7,365 nucleotides of DNA from an uncultured delta proteobacterium. Its GTDB lineage: Bacteria > RBG-13-61-14 > DRUE01. Shown here piece after piece: positions 1 to 6,747 of the stretch. A program made the position numbers and the translations under genes. The stretch is taken from assembly GCA_903930515.1 (NCBI GenBank), contig CAIYYW010000061.1, forward strand, positions 1 through 7,365, read 5' to 3'. A model generated the notes under the pieces. That model was not told the origin of the DNA. It saw nothing but the letters and a program-made list of their open reading frames with translations, and searched no databases. Position 1 is the first letter of the stretch. Each line of letters opens with the position of its first letter.

Positions 1-467
1 AATTTTTTCAGATCAATTGCGGAAATTTTCACCAGCCGCGATTGCCTCTCCACCTCCTCTCCTTTCCGGGCCAGTTGATAAAGCCGCTTCCCCTGGTGCC
101 TGACCGCGGAATGCATGGGCGGGATTTGCCCGATTTCCCCGACGAATTTTTCCAAAAAACCGCCGATTTCTTCCCGGCTCAATTCCGGGGGCGTTGCGGA
201 AAAGATCACTTCGCCTTCTCGATCCATGGTGCTGGTGGCCTGGCCGAGCTTGATTTCAGCCAGGTATTGCTTGTCATCGCCTTCCAGGAAATTGGCCAGG
301 CGGGTGGCGGGTCCGAGCAGGATCGGGAGCAGGCCGGAGGCTAGCGGGTCCAGGGTTCCCATGTGTCCAGCTTTTTTCTCGGCGAAAATTTTGGATAGTT
401 GGGTGGTGGCCTGTCGGGAGGTGATCCCGACCGGCTTGTCAATCAGCGCAAGCCCAGAGGCGCTCAT
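1..467 (-). CDS. truB: tRNA pseudouridine(55) synthase TruB, 3' end missing (partial)
   Basis: TruB isomerises U55 to pseudouridine in the T-loop of tRNAs. The visible 155 codons hold the N-terminal catalytic part: the early DKPVGITS motif (residues 10-17), then GHMGTLDPLASG (34-45), in which D40 is the expected catalytic aspartate, and further on the PPMHSAVRHQGKRLYQLARKG block that matches the family's 'SA.k..GkrlYelAR.G' signature. Family members are usually around 230-310 residues, so roughly the C-terminal third to half, including any PUA domain, lies beyond the left edge; no stop codon is seen. The ATG overlaps the TGA of the upstream DHH gene as ATGA (464-467), and no clear Shine-Dalgarno precedes it, so translational coupling is likely. 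It is the most distal visible gene of the operon. Identification is firm; only completeness is unknown. Confidence 0.95.
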   Translation of the reverse strand, partial: MSASGLALIDKPVGITSRQATTQLSKIFAEKKAGHMGTLDPLASGLLPILLGPATRLANFLEGDDKQYLAEIKLGQATSTMDREGEVIFSATPPELSREEIGGFLEKFVGEIGQIPPMHSAVRHQGKRLYQLARKGEEVERQSRLVKISAIDLKK

Positions 468-1447
468 CCGGCGTTATGGGCGATCAGCCGATCCACCCGG
501 GAGCGGATCAGCTTCTGGATTTGCCGGAGCTCTCCCGGCATAGTCGCGCCCGCAGCCTGGCAATGCCCTCCCCCGCCCAGGGTTTCGCAAAATTTGGCCA
601 CATTGACCTTGCCGGTTGAACGGAAGCTGACTTTGTATTTATTTTTCCCGGACTGGCGATAGAGGATGGCGACTTCCACTCCCCGGACCATCATCAGATA
701 GTTGATCATTCCTTCGGACATCTCCTTGGTGGCGCCGGCTTTTTCCAGCATCTCCTGGTTCAAGATCAACTCGGCTCTTTGTCCGGTTTTGCTCAAGGAC
801 AAGGTCTGAAGCGCCAGGCTGAGCAGCTTAAGCCAGCCCGCGGGATGGTTTTCATAAACATTCTTGGAGATTACTCCCGGCCGGGCGCCGAGCGTGACCA
901 ATCTGGAGGCGACGGCCAGGGTGTCTTTGGTGGTATTGGAGTAGCGGAACGAGCCGGTGTCCATCATCAGCGCGGTGTAAAGGCAGGTCGCGGTTTCTTT
1001 GCCGATCTTCTTGCCTGAATCCGAAAGCAGTTTGAAAATGATTTCGCCCGCGGAACTGGCCAAAGGCCGGACCAGGTTGATCGCTCCAAACCCGGGGTTG
1101 GTCTGGTGGTGGTCAATATTGATAATTTTCTTGCCCGCGACCAGGGCCGGGAATTTTTCAGTTACCCGGTCCAGGCCGGCGCAATCCACCACCACCACCA
1201 GTTGATCGTCGGGCCGGATTTGCTCCAGCCGGTGGACCACTTTTTCAGCGCCGGGGAGGAAAGCGAGAAAATATGGAATCGGATCCTGATTGAAGACCTG
1301 GATTTTTTTGCCGGCCTTGAAATGATGATAGAGTGCGAGGCTGGACCCGAGGGCGTCCCCTTCCGGGTTCAGGTGGCTGGCAATCATTATTTTGCCGGCC
1401 TGTTTAATTTCCGTCAGGATCTTGTGATTCAGGCTCATCTTTTTCAT
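464..1447 (-). CDS. nrnA: DHH/DHHA1 phosphoesterase, NrnA-like (oligoribonuclease / pAp phosphatase)
   Basis: This 327-residue protein belongs to the DHH-DHHA1 family. Characterised NrnA enzymes degrade 2-5 nt RNAs from the end and dephosphorylate 3'-phosphoadenosine 5'-phosphate in the cytosol, using Mn2+. The DHH domain shows motif I SHLNPEGDALGS (24-35), motif II VVVDCA (85-90, D88), motif III IDHHQTN (111-117) and motif IV DTGSF (163-167). The C-terminal DHHA1 domain ends with the glycine-rich GGGGHCQAAGA (291-301). Length fits NrnA. Motif I has Glu at residue 29 where B. subtilis NrnA has an Asp metal ligand, a conservative change. The first ATG (1447) gives a 44-nt overlap with rbfA; ATG at 1438 would give 35 nt; neither has a good Shine-Dalgarno. 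Its place between rbfA and truB is a recurrent arrangement in bacteria. The exact substrate (nano-RNA, pAp or c-di-AMP breakdown products) cannot be read from sequence. Confidence 0.9.
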   Translation of the reverse strand: MKKMSLNHKILTEIKQAGKIMIASHLNPEGDALGSSLALYHHFKAGKKIQVFNQDPIPYFLAFLPGAEKVVHRLEQIRPDDQLVVVVDCAGLDRVTEKFPALVAGKKIINIDHHQTNPGFGAINLVRPLASSAGEIIFKLLSDSGKKIGKETATCLYTALMMDTGSFRYSNTTKDTLAVASRLVTLGARPGVISKNVYENHPAGWLKLLSLALQTLSLSKTGQRAELILNQEMLEKAGATKEMSEGMINYLMMVRGVEVAILYRQSGKNKYKVSFRSTGKVNVAKFCETLGGGGHCQAAGATMPGELRQIQKLIRSRVDRLIAHNAG

Positions 1448-1784
1448 GGATTTTTTTGAGCAAGTCCTCCACCCGCTGGGAATATTCCAGGCCGGGATCG
1501 TATTTGAATTCCAGGTCCGGGACTGAGCGGAGATATACCCTTTCCCCGATCAGCTTCTTGATCATCCCCTTGGCGTGGTTCAATCCCTGCAGGCATTCCG
1601 CCTGTTCCGCGTCCGCGCCCATCACGCTGAAGAAAACCCGGGCCAGCTTCAAGTCGTCTGTCATTTCCAGCTTGGTGATGGTGACCTTTTTCAAGCGGGG
1701 ATCGCTCAGGTTCCGTTCCAGGAATCCCGCGATTTCCCTTTGCAGTAAACTCGATACCCGCTCTGATCGCTTATACGGATGCAT
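1404..1784 (-). CDS. rbfA: 30S ribosome-binding factor RbfA
   Basis: RbfA binds the immature 30S subunit near the 5' end of 16S rRNA and acts in late small-subunit maturation and cold adaptation. The 126-residue product has the usual length and the single KH-type fold: an N-terminal helix with Arg-rich start (RSERVSSLLQREIAGFL, 6-22), DPRLKKVTITKLEMTDDLKLARVFFSVMG (28-56) covering the first strands, AKG (71-73) at the helix kink typical of RbfA in place of the KH GxxG loop, and RSVPDLEFKYDPGLEYSQRVEDLLKKI (86-112). The last 14 residues are an acidic, likely disordered tail encoded in the region shared with nrnA. The start is supported by AGGA 7 nt upstream (TAGGATCAGGGAATG). It lies 16 nt after the DUF503 stop. 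Confidence 0.95.
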   Translation of the reverse strand: MHPYKRSERVSSLLQREIAGFLERNLSDPRLKKVTITKLEMTDDLKLARVFFSVMGADAEQAECLQGLNHAKGMIKKLIGERVYLRSVPDLEFKYDPGLEYSQRVEDLLKKIHEKDEPESQDPDGN

Positions 1785-1800
1785 TCCCTGATCCTATTTA

Positions 1801-2088
1801 TTAAAAATGAACGATTTCCATTTCCTGATCCACGATCTCTCCCACGCCCAGGTTTTCCACAAAATCTAAAATCTGGTCCAGGCAGGAATTGACAAAATCC
1901 CCCTGGTTCCCGATTACGGTGATCCCGATTTCCGCGCTCTGCCAGAGATCGTTCTTTCCCACTTCCGCCACCGAGACATTATATTCAGATCTAATCCGGT
2001 TGATCGCGCGCTTGAGCACCCCGCGCTTTTCCTTGAGGCTATGCGCCTGCGGGATCCGTAATTCTATGCGCAATACCCCGACCACCAT
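1801..2088 (-). CDS. ylxP: DUF503 family protein (YlxP-like)
   Basis: A 95-residue protein of the DUF503 family, recognised by its start MVVGVLRIELRIPQAHSLKEKR, then a helix (GVLKRAINRIRSEYNVSVAEVG), a central strand region (WQSAEIGITVIGNQ), and a last helix and strand ending IVHF. Members are small alpha/beta proteins, often encoded next to rbfA; B. subtilis YlxP is the named relative. A ribosome-associated role has been suggested for the family, but a biochemical function is not established to my knowledge. A longer reading frame extends upstream to 2268 but lies inside infB in another frame, and its extra 60 residues do not resemble the family. The ATG at 2088 is chosen because it begins the family homology and has GGAAGGA 4 nt upstream. 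The infB stop lies 13 nt before it. Confidence 0.9.
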   Translation of the reverse strand: MVVGVLRIELRIPQAHSLKEKRGVLKRAINRIRSEYNVSVAEVGKNDLWQSAEIGITVIGNQGDFVNSCLDQILDFVENLGVGEIVDQEMEIVHF

Positions 2089-2092
2089 CTTA

Positions 2093-2099
2093 TCCTTCC
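2093..2099 (-). promoter_or_regulatory. Ribosome binding site of the DUF503 gene
   Basis: GGAAGGA on the minus strand sits 4 nt before the ATG at 2088 and just after the infB stop. It decides the start of the DUF503 gene in favour of the 95-codon version over the longer frame that runs back into infB. Confidence 0.8.
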
Positions 2100-2101
2100 G
2101 G

Positions 2102-4786
2102 TCAGGTCGCTGGCTTCTCCTGGATGATAAAGAATTCCAGGACATCCCCGGGCTTGAGATCATTGAAATTTTCAATCCCGATCCCGCACTCCATCCCCTT
2201 GGCCACTTCTTTCGCGTCATCCTTAAAGCGCTTGAGCGAGGCGATCCTTCCTTCATAAACCACGGCATTATCCCGGAGCACCCGGACCTGGGCGCTCCTC
2301 TGCGCGACCCCTTCCTGGACCAGGCACCCGGCGATGGTTCCCACCTTGGTGATGTTGAACACCTGGCGGACCTCGGCCCGACCGACCGCCTTCTCGGTTT
2401 TTGTTGCCGCGGTCATTCCCTTCCGGAGCAGGTCCAACTCATCCAGGAGTTCGTAAATAATCCGGTGGGTGGAAACCCGAACCCCCTTCTCTTCCGCGAT
2501 CCGGCCGGCCTTGGACTCCGGCCTCACCCCGAAGCCGATGATCACGGACTTGGTGGTCTCGGCCAAGATCACATCGTTCTCCGTGATCGCCCCCGGGCCG
2601 CTGTGCAAGACCTTGATCTCCACCTGCTCGGTGCTCATCTTCAGGACCGCGTCCCGGACCGCTTCCAGCGCTCCCTGGGTGTCGGCCTTGATGATCAGGT
2701 TGATCTCGGCTTTTTGCCCCTGCTCCATCTTCCGGAGCAGGTCTTCCATAGTCGCCTCCACCGACCCGGTCAAATTATCCGTGCGTCTCTTTTCCGCGCG
2801 ATGCTCGGCCACAATCTTGGCGCTCTTATCGTCTTCCACCACGATCAGCTTTTCTCCCGCGTCCGGCACCCCGTCCAGTCCGATCACTTCCACCGGAAGA
2901 CTTGGCCCGGCTGATTCCATCTGCCGTCCGAGATGGTCGAAAAGCGCGCGTACCCTTCCGGAATAGGTTCCGCAGACAATGGCATCGTGCCGCTTCAGGG
3001 TTCCGTCCTTGATCACGATGCTGGCCACGGTCCCCCGGCCCCTTTCCAGCTTGGATTCAATCACAAATCCCCGGGCCGGGATTTTGGGATTGCCGCGCAA
3101 ATCCAGCATTTCCGCCTGAAGGGAAATGGCTTCCAGGAGTTCGTCCACGCCTTTGCCGGTTTTGGCCGAGCAAGCCGCCATCAGGGTCTCTCCTCCCCAT
3201 TCTTCCGGGTTCAACCCCTGCTCCGCCAGCCGGCTCTTGATCTGGTCGGGCTTGGCGTCGGGCAGATCCATTTTATTTATGGCGACCACGATCGGGACCT
3301 TGGCGGCCTTGGCGTGGTTGATCGCCTCCAAGGTCTGAGGCATCACCCCGTCATCCGCGGCCACCACCAGCACCACGATGTCGGTCACTTCCGCTCCCCG
3401 GGCCCGCATCTTGGTAAAGGCTGCGTGGCCGGGTGTGTCTATGAAAGTAATCTTTCCCGAGGGGCCTTCCACCAGAGAAGCGCCGATACTCTGGGTGATC
3501 TGTCCCGGCTCCTTCTCGGCCACCTTGGTCTTCCGGATATAATCCAGCAAGGTGGTCTTGCCGTGGTCAACATGACCCATCACGGTAACCACCGGAGGTC
3601 TCGGCTCCAAACCATCTTCCGCCGGCTTGGCCGAAAGTTTGATGATGGTGGCCTCGTCAAACATTTCCTGCACAACTTCGTTTTCAAACTCGCGCGCGAC
3701 CATTTCGGCTTGATCGTGAGCAAGCGGGGTGTCCGGTTCGAACTGAATCCCCAACTCATTGAGCTTGTTATAGACCAGTTTTGATTTCACTCCCATCCGC
3801 TTTGAAAGCTCCTCCACGCTGATGCTTTCCCCCATCCGGACGATCCGTTTCTTCGCCCGAAAAATCGTGATCGGGGACTTCTGCGCCAGCCGTTTCTTCG
3901 CCGAGATCTTTTTCTTCTGCGGGATATAAACCCGGTCCGTGTTAACCCGCCCCATCCCTTCTTCAACCGCGCCGCGCTCCATTTTAAAGGCAATTTTCCT
4001 TCTCAGCTTCCGCTTGATCGGCTCCTTGATTTTCTTTCCTTTTGGAGCATTTCCCACGAATTCTTCAATTTCAGATTTAGGCTTGACACCCTTTTTCTTC
4101 TTGTCCTTCTTTTTCTCCCGCTCGACCCGTTGGGCTTTTTCCGCATCGGACTTTTGCTGTTCCTTGGCCATAGATTCCTTGCTGGGAATTTCATCATCCG
4201 CGCGGGCGGTTTTTCTAATCGTAGGTTTGATCCAGCGCAACCTGATTTTGGGCTTTTTAGGGGCAACTTTTTCAGGAGCTTTCAGGATCTCGATGCCGGT
4301 GGGTTTTTTCTCCGGGATCGGCTCTTCCGTAGCCGGCGCGACCGGTTCCGCGGGTTTTGTTTCAGCCTTGGCCTCGGCCGCCGTTTCTTTTGCGGCCGGC
4401 TCGTTTTCTTTTCCTTTTTTGACCGGAGCGGTTTTTTTCTTGAGGACTTTTTTCTTCTTTTCCGCTTCCGATTTTTCTCTTTCCTCGGCCTCTTTCTCCG
4501 CGGGACTGATTTCCGGGGGAGCAGGCGGCTCTTCAATTTTTTGCGCGACTTTCCTTCTCCGGATCACCCCTTCTTTGATCTGGGTTTCCACCACTTCCAT
4601 CTTGATGGACGATTTTTCTTTCCGGTCCTCGAAGTTTTTTTTCAGCTTCCTGGCGTCCGCGGGATCCAGGGAAATCATCACGGTGGGATTGGATGCTCCC
4701 ATTTCGCGAAGAATGGGGAGGAGTTCCTTGGCGTCTATATTCAACTCCTTGGCTAATTCGTAAACCCTGACCTTTCTCCCCTCCAT
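2102..4786 (-). CDS. infB: Translation initiation factor IF-2
   Basis: IF-2 is the GTPase that places fMet-tRNA on the 30S subunit and promotes 50S joining. The 894-residue product has the full bacterial layout: a first IF2_N domain (about 1-55, [18 protein letters not shown]), a long Lys/Glu/Ala/Pro-rich linker (about 56-300), a second IF2_N domain (about 310-370, [21 protein letters not shown]), and the G domain with G1 GHVDHGKT (404-411), G3 DTPGH (450-454, with the family His), G4 NKMD (504-507) and G5 SAK (540-542). Domain II, domain III (about 690-790) and the C-terminal fMet-tRNA binding domain C2 (about 795-890) follow. Switch I reads [11 protein letters not shown] (426-436); the usual bacterial form is close to EAGGITQHIGA, so two positions differ, while the Mg-binding Thr is kept (T431). 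The start has GGGGGA 4 nt upstream and lies 24 nt after nusA, with no ylxR or ylxQ between. Confidence 0.97.
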   Translation of the reverse strand: MEGRKVRVYELAKELNIDAKELLPILREMGASNPTVMISLDPADARKLKKNFEDRKEKSSIKMEVVETQIKEGVIRRRKVAQKIEEPPAPPEISPAEKEAEEREKSEAEKKKKVLKKKTAPVKKGKENEPAAKETAAEAKAETKPAEPVAPATEEPIPEKKPTGIEILKAPEKVAPKKPKIRLRWIKPTIRKTARADDEIPSKESMAKEQQKSDAEKAQRVEREKKKDKKKKGVKPKSEIEEFVGNAPKGKKIKEPIKRKLRRKIAFKMERGAVEEGMGRVNTDRVYIPQKKKISAKKRLAQKSPITIFRAKKRIVRMGESISVEELSKRMGVKSKLVYNKLNELGIQFEPDTPLAHDQAEMVAREFENEVVQEMFDEATIIKLSAKPAEDGLEPRPPVVTVMGHVDHGKTTLLDYIRKTKVAEKEPGQITQSIGASLVEGPSGKITFIDTPGHAAFTKMRARGAEVTDIVVLVVAADDGVMPQTLEAINHAKAAKVPIVVAINKMDLPDAKPDQIKSRLAEQGLNPEEWGGETLMAACSAKTGKGVDELLEAISLQAEMLDLRGNPKIPARGFVIESKLERGRGTVASIVIKDGTLKRHDAIVCGTYSGRVRALFDHLGRQMESAGPSLPVEVIGLDGVPDAGEKLIVVEDDKSAKIVAEHRAEKRRTDNLTGSVEATMEDLLRKMEQGQKAEINLIIKADTQGALEAVRDAVLKMSTEQVEIKVLHSGPGAITENDVILAETTKSVIIGFGVRPESKAGRIAEEKGVRVSTHRIIYELLDELDLLRKGMTAATKTEKAVGRAEVRQVFNITKVGTIAGCLVQEGVAQRSAQVRVLRDNAVVYEGRIASLKRFKDDAKEVAKGMECGIGIENFNDLKPGDVLEFFIIQEKPAT

Positions 4787-4810
4787 AAATTCCCCCGCAT
4801 CCTTTCGCGA

Positions 4811-6133
4811 TTAGTTTTCACTCCGACCCGGTTCCTGTTCCGGGGCGGCTTTCTCTTCAACCGCCGGCTCAGCCGGTTGTCGGATCTTTTTAGTTTTCAA
4901 ATAGTCCCGGGCGGCCTTAATGATCCTATCGGCCTTGGCCTTGCCGATTCCGGGCAGACCGGTCAACAGCTCCGGGTCGGCCTTGGCCAGTTCTTCCGAG
5001 CTGGTGAATCCTTCTTCATATAGTTTCTGGGAAATAATTGCGCCGATGCCGGGGATTTCCCCCAGGCTCTTCTGGGCGTTTTCGCTCAATTCCTTCATCT
5101 CGGTTTCACCCTTGATGTCCAGGTTCCAGCCACTAAGCTGGACCGCGAGCCTGACATTCTGGCCGCGCTTTCCGATTGCGAGCGAGAGCTGGTCGTCCGG
5201 GACCACGATCAGGGCCTGCTTCCGGTCGTCATCCACGATCATCCGGACAATCCCCGCGGGCGCCAGGGCGTTGCAGACATTGGTGGCCATATCCTTGGTC
5301 CAGGCGATGATGTCAATTTTTTCTCCGCGCAATTCCTGGACCACGGCCTGGACGCGGGAACCTTTCATTCCCACGCAGGCCCCCACCGGGTCCACATCCG
5401 AATCTTTGGAGCTGACCGCGATCTTGGTCCGGACCCCGGACTCGCGCGCCACCGCCTCAATGGTGACAATGCCTTCTCCGATTTCGGGGACTTCGGTTTC
5501 AAAGAGCTTGCGGACGAATTCCGGGTTCTTGCGGCTGAGGATGATCTGTGGTCCTTTCAATTCCTTCTGCACTTCTTGGACATAAGCCCGGACCCGGTCG
5601 CCCACCCGGTAAGATTCCCTGGGCACTTGCTCGGTATGAGGGAGAGAGGCCTCGGTTCGTCCCAGGTCAATCACCATATTGCCGCGCTCGAACCTGCGGA
5701 CGATCCCGTTAATCAGCTCTCCCACCCGGCCCTTGAATTCCTCGTAAATCATCATCCGCTCCGCGTCCTTCACCCGCTGGATCATCACCTGCTTGGCGGC
5801 CTGGGCCGCGATCCTTCCGAATTCCTCAAAACTGCGCGGATCTATCTTGAACCCGAGCACATCCCCGGGTTCGGCTTCCTGGTCCACGGCTTGGGCATCT
5901 TTCAAGGATACCTGGCTGTCCGGATTCTCGACCGATTCCACCACTTCCTTGTATTCGTAGAGCTCGATCTCCCCGCGCTTATCGTCAAACCGGACTTCCA
6001 TATCCCGGTCCGCGCCCAGCTTCTTGTGGGCGGCGCTGAGCACGGAACTGGTGATCGCCTCGATCACCGCTTCCTTGCTGATCCCCTTCTCTTTGACGAG
6101 AGAATCAATGATCTGGATCAATTCTGACCCCAT
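4811..6133 (-). CDS. nusA: Transcription termination/antitermination protein NusA
   Basis: NusA binds RNA polymerase, increases pausing, stimulates hairpin-dependent termination and takes part in antitermination. The 440 residues show the N-terminal polymerase-binding domain (about 1-125, starting ELIQIIDSLVKEKGISKEAVIEAI), an S1 domain (about 135-200, GRVGELINGIVRRFERGNMVIDLG), KH1 (about 235-280, loop GMKG 255-258) and KH2 (about 305-345, loop GKRG 321-324). A C-terminal region holds two helix-hairpin-helix motifs (IPGIGA 360-365 and LPGIGKAKA 393-401), followed by a short acidic Pro/Ala/Glu-rich tail (418-440). AGGGAG lies 7 nt before the ATG, supporting the start. It sits 21 nt after rimP, as in many bacteria. 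A terminator-like hairpin in the operon leader (6628-6657) could be a target for its own feedback control; that is inference. Confidence 0.97.
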   Translation of the reverse strand: MGSELIQIIDSLVKEKGISKEAVIEAITSSVLSAAHKKLGADRDMEVRFDDKRGEIELYEYKEVVESVENPDSQVSLKDAQAVDQEAEPGDVLGFKIDPRSFEEFGRIAAQAAKQVMIQRVKDAERMMIYEEFKGRVGELINGIVRRFERGNMVIDLGRTEASLPHTEQVPRESYRVGDRVRAYVQEVQKELKGPQIILSRKNPEFVRKLFETEVPEIGEGIVTIEAVARESGVRTKIAVSSKDSDVDPVGACVGMKGSRVQAVVQELRGEKIDIIAWTKDMATNVCNALAPAGIVRMIVDDDRKQALIVVPDDQLSLAIGKRGQNVRLAVQLSGWNLDIKGETEMKELSENAQKSLGEIPGIGAIISQKLYEEGFTSSEELAKADPELLTGLPGIGKAKADRIIKAARDYLKTKKIRQPAEPAVEEKAAPEQEPGRSEN

Positions 6134-6154
6134 CCTTAAGCTCCCTTCGTTTCC

Positions 6155-6613
6155 CTATTCAAATTGATACTCCAGATACGCCCGTTTGATCTGAGGATGC
6201 GGGATAAAAAACGATTCCCCCTCTATCACCAGGGTGATTCCGGTTTCATCCGCCCCCACCAGGGTCCCTTTGAAATTCCTCCGGCCCTGGATCTTTTCCG
6301 TCGCCTCCACGACCACCACCTGATTCAAATACTTCTGGAAATCCCTGAGCTTGCGCAGCCTGCGGTTCAGTCCCGGCGAACTCACTTCCAGGATGTAGCT
6401 CTCGGTAACCTTTTCCTTCAAATCCAACAGCGCGCTCAATTCCTGATTGACTTCCGCCAACTCCCCCACATTGACCCCGCCTTCCAGCCGGTCAATGAAA
6501 AAGCGCAGGAGCAAACGGGTCTTCTGCCGGCTGACCTCCAAGTCAACCAGTTCCATCCCCCGTTGCTCCAGCAAGGGCTGGATCAAGTTTTCCAGTTCGC
6601 TCAAATCCATCAT
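6155..6613 (-). CDS. rimP: Ribosome maturation factor RimP
   Basis: RimP (DUF150/YlxS) assists early assembly of the 30S subunit, acting around ribosomal protein S12 and the 16S central pseudoknot. The 152-residue product fits the family: N-terminal alpha/beta domain (about 1-85) with the signature YILEVSSPGLNRRL (73-86), then a small SH3-like C-terminal domain (about 90-152, NFKGTLVGADETGITLVI). The signature has Asn (83) where the common form is SSPGLDRPL. Two consecutive ATGs (6613 and 6610) are possible. AAGGGGGG lies 6 nt before the first, while AGGAG touches the first and lies 3 nt before the second, so the first is slightly preferred. It is the first gene of the nusA-infB operon, and its leader carries a promoter and a terminator-like hairpin. 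Confidence 0.94.
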   Translation of the reverse strand: MMDLSELENLIQPLLEQRGMELVDLEVSRQKTRLLLRFFIDRLEGGVNVGELAEVNQELSALLDLKEKVTESYILEVSSPGLNRRLRKLRDFQKYLNQVVVVEATEKIQGRRNFKGTLVGADETGITLVIEGESFFIPHPQIKRAYLEYQFE

Positions 6614-6627
6614 CTCCTACCCCCCTT
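6614..6627 (-). promoter_or_regulatory. Double purine-rich ribosome binding site of rimP
   Basis: The minus strand reads AAGGGGGGTAGGAG directly before ATGATG. Two Shine-Dalgarno-like blocks serve two adjacent start codons. The run of six G could also pair with the ACCCC block at 6662-6666 in the same leader, which would hide part of the site; this pairing is inferred by eye. Confidence 0.6.
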
Positions 6628-6657
6628 AAAAAAAGAAGTGGGTTTTAAACCCACTTC
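6628..6657 (-). terminator. Intrinsic terminator-like hairpin in the rimP-nusA leader (candidate attenuator)
   Basis: On the minus strand an uninterrupted inverted repeat (arms GAAGTGGG and CCCACTTC at 6635-6657, with an AT-only centre TTTAAAA that extends the symmetry) is followed at once by seven T (6634-6628). This is the classic form of a Rho-independent terminator. It points toward rimP, 14 nt before the rimP start region, and lies downstream of the putative promoter at 6680-6707, so it would act inside the operon leader. No T run follows it on the plus strand, so it is directional. If the promoter call is wrong, it could instead end transcripts of the upstream orphan ORF. Confidence 0.8.
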
Positions 6658-6679
6658 CCTTGGGGTCTAAATTTCCACT

Positions 6680-6707
6680 ATCTTACCAGATAAAATTGAT
6701 TTTGCAA
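6680..6707 (-). promoter_or_regulatory. Putative promoter of the rimP-nusA-infB operon
   Basis: On the minus strand TTGCAA (6702-6707) lies 16 nt before TAAGAT (6680-6685), which is preceded by TG in extended -10 position (TGGTAAGAT). Each hexamer matches the sigma-70 consensus at four of six positions. Transcription would start near 6673, leaving a leader of about 60 nt containing the terminator-like hairpin. The box GCTTGCAAAA and its distance to the -10 are repeated in the putative promoter of the channel gene on the other strand. Confidence 0.55.
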
Positions 6708-6725
6708 GCAAAAAGGCCGGCGGGT

Positions 6726-6747
6726 AAAAATTGCTATTTTAAATAGC
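6726..6747 (-). terminator. Weak AT-rich terminator-like hairpin after the orphan ORF
   Basis: The minus strand carries GCTATTTAAAATAGC (6747-6733), a near-perfect inverted repeat overlapping the stop codon of the 95-codon ORF, followed by AATTTTT. The stem has only about six pairs, mostly A-U, so termination would be weak; it may be chance in an AT-rich gap. Confidence 0.3.

Noticed and set aside
1189-1200. Short CCA triplet repeat
   Set aside because: It encodes the Val run of DHH motif II (VVVVVDC) in nrnA and is explained by the hydrophobic strand there.
2089-2268. Upstream extension of the DUF503 frame by 60 codons
   Set aside because: The extension lies in infB in another frame, is Ser/Arg/Trp-rich and unlike DUF503; a good binding site precedes the internal ATG at 2088.
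1889-2914. A 341-codon plus-strand frame opposite infB and DUF503
   Set aside because: It is an antisense shadow of well-identified genes; its composition (His/Asp/Leu/Gly/Pro rich) is typical of reverse-complement reading and it spans two genes.
3939-4763. Long plus-strand frames rich in Phe, Ser and Arg opposite the IF-2 linker
   Set aside because: They mirror the Lys/Glu-rich codons (AAA/AAG/GAA) of infB, have no family resemblance, and the minus-strand gene is certain.
6710-6725. GC-rich GCCGGC followed by five T on the minus strand as a terminator
   Set aside because: GCCGGC is a self-complementary hexamer with no loop and no flanking arms, so it cannot form a stable intramolecular hairpin.
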